NCBI RefSeq assembly: GCF_900091565.1 | Contig: NZ_FMCV01000030.1 | Location: 1 to 56,867, forward strand | From: Micromonospora marina | GTDB lineage: Bacteria; Actinomycetota; Actinomycetes; Mycobacteriales; Micromonosporaceae | Direction of reading: 5' to 3' | Length of the DNA stretch: 56,867 bases | Shown: positions 48,508 through 56,867 of the stretch, piece by piece | Position numbering within the stretch: the stretch's first letter is position 1 | Layout: each line of letters starts with the position of its first letter | Notes under the pieces: generated by a model | What the model was told of the DNA's origin: nothing | Database searches by the model: none | The model's input: the letters and a program-made list of their open reading frames with translations, nothing else | Translations under genes and position numbers: made by a program

Positions 48508-49278
48508 ATGATCGAGATCCTGAGCCCCACCGACGTACGGCGGGCGCGGGACACCGGCGCCTTGGTCGCCCACATCCTCCAGACGCTGCGCAGCAGCACC
48601 ACGGTCGGCACGAACCTGCTCGACATCGACCGGGAGGCGCAGCGCATGATCGTCGAGGCCGGGGCGCAGTCCTGCTACGTCGACTACGAGCCGTCCTTCG
48701 GCCGCGGCCCGTTCGGCCACTACATCTGCACCTCGGTCAACGACGCGGTGCTGCACGGGCTGCCGCACGACTACACGCTCGCCGACGGCGACCTGCTGAG
48801 CCTCGACCTGGCCGTCTCACTGGGCGGGGTGGTGGCCGACTCCGCGATCAGCTTCCTCGTCGGCGACGCCCGGCCCGCGGAGAGCGTCGCGCTCATCGAC
48901 GCGACCGAGCGGGCGTTGCAGGCCGGGATCGCCGCAGCCCGTCCCGGGGCCCGCGTCGGCGACCTCTCGCACGCCATCGGCTCGGTCTTCACCGGAGCCG
49001 GATACACGGTCAACACCGAGTTCGGCGGCCACGGCGTCGGGTCGACGATGCACCAGGATCCGCACGTGTCGAACACCGGGCGGCCCGGTCGCGGCTACAC
49101 GCTGCGTCCCGGGCTGCTGCTGGCGCTGGAGCCGTGGGTGATGGCGGACACCGCGTCGCTGGTCACCGACGCCGACGGGTGGACGCTGCGCAGCGCGACC
49201 GGCTGCCGCACCGCGCACAGCGAGCACACCATCGCCATCACCGACGACGGCGCGGAGATCCTGACGCTGCCGAGATGA
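48508..49278 (+). CDS. map: Type I methionine aminopeptidase
   Basis: A 256-residue MetAP that removes the initiator Met. Metal ligands are all present: LSLDLAVSLGGVVADSA (two Asp), FGGHGVGSTMHQDP (His), LALEPWVM (Glu) and SEHTIAI (Glu region). The CTSVNDAVLHGLP segment with its His is the active-site start. GAGGAAGG precedes the ATG. Actinomycetes usually carry several map genes; this one is paired with an XRE regulator, so it is probably the regulated extra copy. Confidence 0.92.
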   Translation: MIEILSPTDVRRARDTGALVAHILQTLRSSTTVGTNLLDIDREAQRMIVEAGAQSCYVDYEPSFGRGPFGHYICTSVNDAVLHGLPHDYTLADGDLLSLDLAVSLGGVVADSAISFLVGDARPAESVALIDATERALQAGIAAARPGARVGDLSHAIGSVFTGAGYTVNTEFGGHGVGSTMHQDPHVSNTGRPGRGYTLRPGLLLALEPWVMADTASLVTDADGWTLRSATGCRTAHSEHTIAITDDGAEILTLPR

Positions 49279-49316
49279 CGTCCCCGCCACCGCCGGGCGT
49301 CGTCAGGCAGGCGTCG

Positions 49317-49964
49317 TCAGGCGGGCCCGCAGCGCTCCCGCAGCGTCTGCACGCCCGGCCCGGTGAGGTCGTCGCAGTAGGCGGCCCGCCCGGCCATCGC
49401 CATCACCAGCGCGACGGTGGTGCCGCTGACCAGCGCGCCGGCGCCGGCGGTGAACGGCCCGTCGGTCGCCTCCACCCGCAGGCTCTCGATCGCGCTGCGC
49501 CCCGCCACAGTGAAGTCCCGGCCGGCGAAGAACCGGGCAACCGGCGTGACAGCCTCGACCGACGGCGTCCGGGCCAGGCCGAGCGGACGCCGGATGTCCT
49601 GGGCGTGCACGACCACCTCACCGAGCCAGGCCTCGGTCGGCCCGAACGTCGAGGTGGTGCGGCCGATGATCCGGCGGAACCGGTCGAGGGTCTCACCCGG
49701 GTCGGCGCCCCGGTGCTCGGCGAGCCGGCGGTCGTTGTGCAGATCGAAGTCGAACCGGGCGCCGAGCACGCTGACGAGCCAGCGGACGCGGCCGACGCTG
49801 CCCGCCGCCGTCAGGTGCGCGAGCGTCTCCTCCACCGTCCACCGGCCGCACAGCGAGGGCGAGCCCCACTGCGCCGCGTCGAGCCCGGCGAGATCGTCGG
49901 CCAGGGCGGCGCGCTCGACGTGCGCGAGCGCCCACAGTTCGTCCCGGGTCGGGCTGTCGGACAT
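49317..49964 (-). CDS. TIGR03083/MDMPI-like DinB-fold protein
   Basis: A 215-residue helical-bundle protein of the maleylpyruvate isomerase/TIGR03083 family: ERAALADDLAGLDAAQWGSPSLCGRWTVEETLAHL at the N-terminus (recognised from LCGRWTVEETLAHL), and EVVVHAQDIRRPLG in the middle, with His residues in the usual metal positions (HL, HAQD). These are mycothiol-linked enzymes or relatives; substrate unknown. ATG 49964 with GGAGG upstream, which can be masked by a leader hairpin. Confidence 0.83.
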   Translation of the reverse strand: MSDSPTRDELWALAHVERAALADDLAGLDAAQWGSPSLCGRWTVEETLAHLTAAGSVGRVRWLVSVLGARFDFDLHNDRRLAEHRGADPGETLDRFRRIIGRTTSTFGPTEAWLGEVVVHAQDIRRPLGLARTPSVEAVTPVARFFAGRDFTVAGRSAIESLRVEATDGPFTAGAGALVSGTTVALVMAMAGRAAYCDDLTGPGVQTLRERCGPA

Positions 49965-49968
49965 GGGG

Positions 49969-49996
49969 AACCTCCAGAGTCGGGCCGTCGGAGGTT
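49969..49996 (-). promoter_or_regulatory. Leader hairpin that covers the ribosome binding site
   Basis: On the minus strand AACCTCC (49996-49990) is the exact complement of GGAGGTT (49975-49969), the ribosome binding site of the downstream gene, with a 14-nt loop between. Pairing would hide the site. Confidence 0.4.
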
Positions 49997-50033
49997 GGAC
50001 CACGCCGCCGCGTCCAACTCACCGCCCTCTCTC

Positions 50034-50110
50034 CGCCGATCTTGGAGTTGCGGTGGTTCGCCAACCCGGCATCTACGACATTCGAGGCGCCACACCTCCA
50101 AAGATCGGCG
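50034..50110. repeat. Imperfect intergenic hairpin
   Basis: Arms CGCCGATCTTGGAG (50034-50047) and the complement of CGCCGATCTTTGGAG (50096-50110) differ by one bulged base. The core resembles the GATCATGAGGTTG element at 29080-29140. It lies between treZ and the TIGR03083 gene. Confidence 0.6.
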
Positions 50111-50143
50111 CCGACGGGCGGGCGGGACGGGCGGGCCGGACGG

Positions 50144-51878
50144 TCAGAGCGCCACGATCGCCGCCGACTCCGGCGGCAGCTCGATGCCGTCGCGCATCAC
50201 CGTCACCCCCTCGGAGGTGGCGAGCAGCACGCGGCGTACCACCCCGGGCAGGTTGATCCGCTGTGCCCGGCCGGCCAGATTGGCCACCACGAGCGTGTCG
50301 CCGCGCCGCATCACCAGGAACCGGTCACCGTTGCGGACGTCGACCCGGTCCAGCCGAGGGTCCGACAGGTCGGCCCGGGACCGGCGCAGCGCGATCAGCC
50401 GCCGGTAGAGGTCGTACGTCTCACGGTGTTCCGGCTTGTCCAGCTCGGCCCAGTCCAGGCGGGATCGCAGGAACGTCTGCGGGTCCTGCGGGTCGGGCAC
50501 GTCGTCGGTGGCCCAGCCGTGATCGGCGAACTCCCGCCGGCGGCCGGTGGCGACCGCCGCGGCCAGTTCCGGCTCCGGGTGGCTGGTGAAGAACTGCCAC
50601 GGCGTGGCTGCCGCCCACTCCTCCCCCATGAACAGCATCGGCGTGAACGGCGCGGTCATCAGCAGCGTCGCGCCCACCCGCAGCAGGCCGGGCGACAGGG
50701 TGGCGGAGATCCGGTCACCGGTGGCCCGGTTGCCGATCTGGTCGTGGTTCTGCAGGTACGCCACGAAGCGGTGACCCGGCGTGCGCTGCCTGTCGACCGG
50801 GCGGCCGTGGCTGCGGCCCCGGAAGCTGGACCAGGTGCCGGCGTGGAAGAACCCGCCGGTCAGCACGTCGGTGAGGCATTCCAGGGAGCCGAAGTCGCCG
50901 TAGTAGCCCTGCCGCTCGCCGGTGAGCAGCGTGTGCAGCGCGTGGTGCGCGTCGTCGTTCCACTGGGCGTGCAGGCCGTACCCGCCCGCCTCCCGGGGCG
51001 TGATCAGGCGCGGGTCGTTGAGGTCGCTCTCGGCGATCAGCGACAGCGGCCGGCCGAGGTGCGTCGACAGCGCCGCCACCTCGGTGGCCACCTCCTCCAG
51101 CCAGTGCACGGCCCGGCCGTCCGGCATCGCGTGCACGGCGTCCAGCCGCAGCCCGTCGACGTGGTAGTCGCGCAGCCAGGTCAACACGCTGTCGGCGATG
51201 TAGCGGCGCACCCCGTCGGAGTTGCCGGCCGTCCAGGTTGACCGTGCGGCCCCAGGTGTTGCTCTGCTCGGTGAGGTACGGCGCGAACCGCGGCGCGTAG
51301 GCCCCGGAGGGCCCGAAATGGTTGTAGACGACGTCGAGGATCACCCCCAGGCCCTTGGCGTGGGCGGCGTCGACGAACCGTTTCAGGCCGTCCGGACCGC
51401 CGTACGGCTCGTGCGGGGCGTACCAGCAGACACCGTCGTAGCCCCAGTTGTACTCGCCGTTGAACGCGTTCACCGGCAGCAGCTCGATCATGTCGACACC
51501 GAGGTCGACCAGGTGGTCCAGCTTGGCGATCGCCCCGTCGAACGTGCCCTCGGGGGTGAACGTGCCGATGTGCAGCTCGTACAGCACGCTGCCGGGTAGT
51601 TGCCGGCCGGTCCAGTCGGCGTCGGACCAGGCGAACGCGGCGTGGTCGTAGAGCCGGCTGGGACCGTGCACCCCGGCCGGCTGCCACGCCGAGCGGGGGT
51701 CGGGCAGGGCCTGGTCGTCGTCGTCGAGCAGGAACGCGTAGTCGGTGCCCGGCCCGGCGTCGGGCACCTCGACCCGCCACCAGCCGTCCGGCCCCTGACG
51801 CATCGCCTGGTCGGCGGCGCCGGGCAGGCGCAGCCGCACCCGGGCGGCCTCGGGCGCCCACACCGTGAACTCGGTCAT
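50144..51878 (-). pseudogene. treZ: Malto-oligosyltrehalose trehalohydrolase TreZ, frameshifted as sequenced
   Basis: Two frames make up one TreZ. The first part (51878 to about 51232) has the carbohydrate-binding start TEFTVWAPEAARVRLRLPGA and the GH13 parts YELHIGTFTPEGTFDGAI and DVVYNHFGPSG. The second (about 51222 to 50144) has GLRLDAVHAM (nucleophile Asp), SLIAESDLND (acid Glu) and YLQNHDQIGNR (third Asp). The join reads GACGGCCGGCAACTCC; restoring one G in each of two GG runs gives a normal DGPGNSDG. All catalytic parts survive, so a sequencing error is likely. TreZ releases trehalose from maltooligosyl-trehalose. The start overlaps the treY stop (ATGA). Confidence 0.9.
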
Positions 51879-54175
51879 GCGGCGGCCTCCACAGAGTCGG
51901 TGGGTGCGAGGAGGGCGACGGGGTAGGTGCTCAGCAGATCATCCAGGAGCAGCTCAGAACCACTGTAGACCCGCCCGGTGAACAAGTCGGTGCACTGATG
52001 AACGGAAAGTGACACGGTCGTGTCCCGCCAGCCGCCGGAACGGGCCAGCCGCAGCGGCAGCCGGGTCGCCACCGCGACCGCGCCGCCCCGGTCGAAGGCC
52101 ACCGCGTGCGTGGCGGCCGGACCGCACGCCGGCACCGGCCGGTAGCCGCCGAACAGGTCCGGGCGGTGGCGGCGCAGCCGCAACGTGCGGGACACCACGA
52201 GCAGCTTGGCCGCGCCGTCGCCGGCCACCGCGGGCCGCCATCCGGCGTCGAGCCGGGCCAGCATGTCCCGGCGTACGGCGAAGTCGACCGGCCGCCGGTT
52301 GTCCGGGTCGACGAGCGAGTTCTCCCACAGCTCGGTGCCCTGGTAGACGTCGGGCACACCGGGCATGGCGAGCTGCACCAGCTTCTGCCCGAGCGCGTTC
52401 GACCAGCCGGGCGGGGTGATCTCGGCGGCGAACGCGGTGATCTGGGCGTGCAGTTCCGGGTCGTCGTACATCCGGTCGACCAGCGCGTGCAGCTCGTGTT
52501 CGAAGGCCGGGTCCGGGTCGGCCCAGCTCGTGCTCACCGACGCCTCCCGGGCGGCCTTCTCGGCGTACCCGTGCAGTCGCTCCCGTTCGATCGGCCACGC
52601 CCCGACGGCGGTCTGCCAGAGCAGGTGGGCCAGCGCGGGGTCGGCCAGCGGCGCGCGGGACATCCAGTCGGCGACCCGCTCGGCCCAGCGGCCCGGCAGC
52701 TCGGAGAGCACCGCGAGCCGGGCGCGGACGTCCTCGCCGCGCTTGGTGTCGTGGGTGGAGAGCGCGGTCATGCTCGCCGGCCAGCGCACCTGCCGGGTGG
52801 CGGCGAACCGGTGCAGCTCGGCCGGCGGCACACCGAAGTGGGCCGGGCTGCCGCCGACCTCGTTGAGGGCGACGAACCGGCTCCACCGGTAGTACGCGGT
52901 GTCCTCCACACCCTTTGCCATCACCGCACCCGTGAGCTGCGGGAACCGGGCGGCCAGCTCGTGGCCGGGATCGCGCAGCCGGGCGGTGACCGCGTCCAGC
53001 ACGCCGGTCAGGTCGGGGCGGCGGCGGCCGGCCTCGCTGCGGGCGGCGGCCAGATGACGGGCGCCGGAGGGCGGGTAGCCGCGGTAGACCGGGAAGCACG
53101 CGGCCAGCTCGGCGAGGGCCGCACGCACCTGCTCGCCGGGCAGCTCCGGCACGAGCGCGGCCAGCCGGGTCAGCTCGGCGGCGAGCAGCCGGGTGGCGGC
53201 CTCCAGCTTGGTGGCGTGTGTCAGGTCCGGCCAGGAGGTGTGCCGCCCGGTCAGCCGGCCGTCCAGCGTGGTGAACTCCGGTTCGGCGGCCGGGTCGACG
53301 AACAGCCCGGACACGGCGGCCAGCGCGTCGTAGCCGGTGGTGCCGTCGACCGGCCAGTCCGGCAGGTCCTCGCCGTACTCCAGGATCTTCTCCACCACCA
53401 GCCAACTCCCGGGCGCGGCGGCGCGCAACCGGGCCAGGTAGCCGGCCGGGTCGCGCAGCCCGTCCGGGTGGTCGACGCGGATGCCGTCGACCTCCCCGGC
53501 GTCGACCCAGCGCAGGATCTCCGCGTGGGTGGCGTCGAAGACCTCCGGGTCCTCCACCCGCAGGCCGGCCAGGTCGGACACGGCGAAGAACCGGCGGTAC
53601 GTCAGCTCGGCGTCGCCGCGCCGCCAGTTCACCAGCTCGTAGTGCTGCCGGTCGTGCACCTGGCGGGGCGTGCCCTCACCGGTGCCGTCGGCGACCGGGA
53701 AGCGGTGCTCGTGGTAGCGCAGCTCCCCGTCGACGAACTGCAGGTCGTCGAGCGCGTCGGCGGTGTCGGCCAGCACCGGCAGCAGCAGCCTCCCCCGGTC
53801 CCAGTCGATGTCGAACCAGTGCGCGTACGCCGAGTCGCGTCCCCGCCGCAGCACGTCCCACCAGGCCGGGTTGGCCTCCGGCCGGGCCACTCCGGCGTGG
53901 TTGGGCACGATGTCCACGACCAGGCCCAGCCCGGCCGCGCGCAGCGCCCGGACCAGCCGCACCCGGGCGGCGTCGCCGCCGAGCTGCGGGTTGACCGCGC
54001 GGTGGTCGACCACGTCGTAGCCGTGCGCGGAGCCGGGGGTGGCGGTGAGCAGCGGCGCGGTGTAGAGGTGGGTGACGCCGAGCGCGGCGAGGTAGCCCGC
54101 CAGCTCGGCCGTGGTGTCCAGGTCGAAGCCGGGACGCACCTGGACCCGGTAGGTCGAGCGAGGGGTGTCGGGCAT
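51875..54175 (-). CDS. treY: Malto-oligosyltrehalose synthase TreY
   Basis: A 766-residue GH13 enzyme that turns the reducing-end alpha-1,4 bond of a maltodextrin into the alpha,alpha-1,1 bond of trehalose. Signature parts: STYRVQVRPGFDLDTTAEL, GSAHGYDVVDH, VVDIVPNHAG, VDGIRVDHPDGL (nucleophile Asp), LVVEKILE (acid Glu) and TALSTHDTKRGEDVRARL (third Asp). Length is normal. The ATG starts 4 nt after the treX stop, and the stop overlaps treZ, so treX-treY-treZ is one operon. Confidence 0.96.
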   Translation of the reverse strand: MPDTPRSTYRVQVRPGFDLDTTAELAGYLAALGVTHLYTAPLLTATPGSAHGYDVVDHRAVNPQLGGDAARVRLVRALRAAGLGLVVDIVPNHAGVARPEANPAWWDVLRRGRDSAYAHWFDIDWDRGRLLLPVLADTADALDDLQFVDGELRYHEHRFPVADGTGEGTPRQVHDRQHYELVNWRRGDAELTYRRFFAVSDLAGLRVEDPEVFDATHAEILRWVDAGEVDGIRVDHPDGLRDPAGYLARLRAAAPGSWLVVEKILEYGEDLPDWPVDGTTGYDALAAVSGLFVDPAAEPEFTTLDGRLTGRHTSWPDLTHATKLEAATRLLAAELTRLAALVPELPGEQVRAALAELAACFPVYRGYPPSGARHLAAARSEAGRRRPDLTGVLDAVTARLRDPGHELAARFPQLTGAVMAKGVEDTAYYRWSRFVALNEVGGSPAHFGVPPAELHRFAATRQVRWPASMTALSTHDTKRGEDVRARLAVLSELPGRWAERVADWMSRAPLADPALAHLLWQTAVGAWPIERERLHGYAEKAAREASVSTSWADPDPAFEHELHALVDRMYDDPELHAQITAFAAEITPPGWSNALGQKLVQLAMPGVPDVYQGTELWENSLVDPDNRRPVDFAVRRDMLARLDAGWRPAVAGDGAAKLLVVSRTLRLRRHRPDLFGGYRPVPACGPAATHAVAFDRGGAVAVATRLPLRLARSGGWRDTTVSLSVHQCTDLFTGRVYSGSELLLDDLLSTYPVALLAPTDSVEAAA

Positions 54176-54178
54176 CGG

Positions 54179-56299
<2,121 letters not shown>

Positions 56300-56637
56300 G
56301 TCGCTCCTTCGGCCCATGATCGTGAGCACACCGGACAGGGGAACCGCCGATGCGCACGTCGGTGATGCCCCGCCGCACCCTCCGCCAATCCACCCGTTCG
56401 GACCGTAACCGAATCCACCCTCCTGAGTCCGGATAGACGTTCAGGTGTCATCCGTCACGATCGCCCTTTTCGAGATGCGGACCGGCGCCGGATGGACTTT
56501 CCTGGATCCGGGCCCGCGCGCGGGCCGCCCGGCCGTTCGGTCATCCCTCACCACCCTCACCACCCTCACCACCCTCACCACCGCCTGTCGCCGCCACCGA
56601 AGCCGGCGTGTCTCACCCTGCACGGACGGAGATCCAC
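56300..56637. other. Divergent 338-bp regulatory gap with 9-bp tandem repeats
   Basis: No gene is seen. It must hold the promoters of treX (minus) and of the GT4 gene (plus). At 56545-56580 there are four perfect tandem copies of CCCTCACCA, 58 nt before the GT4 start. No SigB-type motif and no clear -10/-35 pair was found. Confidence 0.6.
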
Positions 56638-56867
56638 GTGACCACTCTGCGGGTCGGCGCCCAGCCCGCCACCGCGACGGACCGGCTCCACCGGCCCACT
56701 CTCACCTCCCGCCCGACCCCGCCGTCGCCGGCCGGGGCCGCGCCCCGGACGCGGCGCATCCTGATGCTGTCGTGGGAGTACCCGCCGGTGCTCGTCGGTG
56801 GCCTCGGCCGCCACGTCCACGCCCTGTCGGTCGCCCTGGCCGCCGCCGGACACGAGGTCACAGTCGT
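56638..56867 (+). CDS. GT4/GT5-type glycosyltransferase, N-terminus only
   Basis: The window ends inside this gene. A GTG at 56638 with GGAG upstream begins a protein with a 40-residue Thr/Pro-rich head and then RRILMLSWEYPPVLVGGLGRHVHALSVALAAAGHEVTV (recognised from SWEYPPVLVGGLGRHV), the glycine-rich start of GT-B glycosyltransferases such as glycogen synthases and GT4 enzymes paired with GH57 branching enzymes. Next to treXYZ, an alpha-glucan role is likely but inferred. Confidence 0.8.
   Translation, partial: MTTLRVGAQPATATDRLHRPTLTSRPTPPSPAGAAPRTRRILMLSWEYPPVLVGGLGRHVHALSVALAAAGHEVTV

Overview
This is high-GC DNA (third codon positions almost always G or C) with densely packed genes, many GTG starts and many 4- or 8-bp gene overlaps. 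Several features point to an actinomycete of the Micromonosporaceae, probably Micromonospora or a close relative: an F420-dependent oxidoreductase of the Rv3520c type, a mycothiol-type DinB-like enzyme, many actinobacterial DUF families, treX-treY-treZ, and intergenic hairpins of the GATCATGAGGTTG / GATCTTGGAGTTG kind. The window looks chromosomal. I see no phage, insertion sequence, integrase, tRNA, rRNA or CRISPR array.

Layout. 1-8.4 kb: end of a lysozyme-like protein, a coupled uppP / F420-oxidoreductase pair, an aldo/keto reductase, an M20 peptidase, a hemerythrin, a LysR regulator and small DUF proteins. 8.4-11.5 kb: a ClpC-like AAA+ unfoldase and a NYN-type nuclease. 11.6-16.1 kb: a tight four-gene operon of two helical proteins, an 890-residue FtsK/SpoIIIE-type ATPase and a coiled-coil membrane protein. 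16.2-17.9 kb: a JmjC/ribosomal-oxygenase-type dioxygenase 3 nt downstream of a gene for a 100-residue peptide made of a 16-residue head and four 21-residue repeats. 17.9-26.5 kb: small stress-type genes (DUF2267, DUF72, DksA/TraR, winged-helix regulators, cupin, ankyrin, DUF3500, methyltransferase, DUF2231, GAF-ANTAR). 26.7-33.7 kb: SecA2, two sugar-type oxidoreductases, GpgS and a GT4 glycosyltransferase. 33.7-38.4 kb: DUF4383, a STAS-HATPase fusion, a stand-alone CtaD and a SigB/SigF-type sigma factor fused to a STAS domain. 38.7-50 kb: an unknown 470-residue protein, CDGSH protein, diiron oxidase-like protein, TPP enzyme, Vms1-like protein, hydrolase, GCS2-type ligase, XRE/methionine aminopeptidase pair. 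50.1-56.9 kb: the maltodextrin-to-trehalose operon treX-treY-treZ and the start of a divergent glycosyltransferase.

A recurring promoter motif, GTTT-(15/16 nt)-GGG(T/A)A, links much of the window. I find nine good matches at intergenic positions just upstream of genes (hemerythrin, ClpC-like, DksA, DUF2231, GAF-ANTAR, DUF4383, STAS-HATPase, ctaD, the 470-residue protein), a near match (GTTA) upstream of the repeat peptide, and weaker versions elsewhere. This is the SigB/SigF-type promoter, and a sigma factor of that family with a built-in STAS domain lies in the same window. I read the region as a general-stress island.

The best candidate for an undescribed system is the repeat-peptide plus JmjC-oxygenase pair, which looks like a precursor and its hydroxylase. 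The second is the FtsK-type ATPase operon. Several genes (gpgS, treZ, a winged-helix paralogue and an unidentified remnant near 18 kb) are broken by single indels, at least three of them explicable as missed bases in G, C or A runs, so sequencing error must be excluded before calling them pseudogenes.
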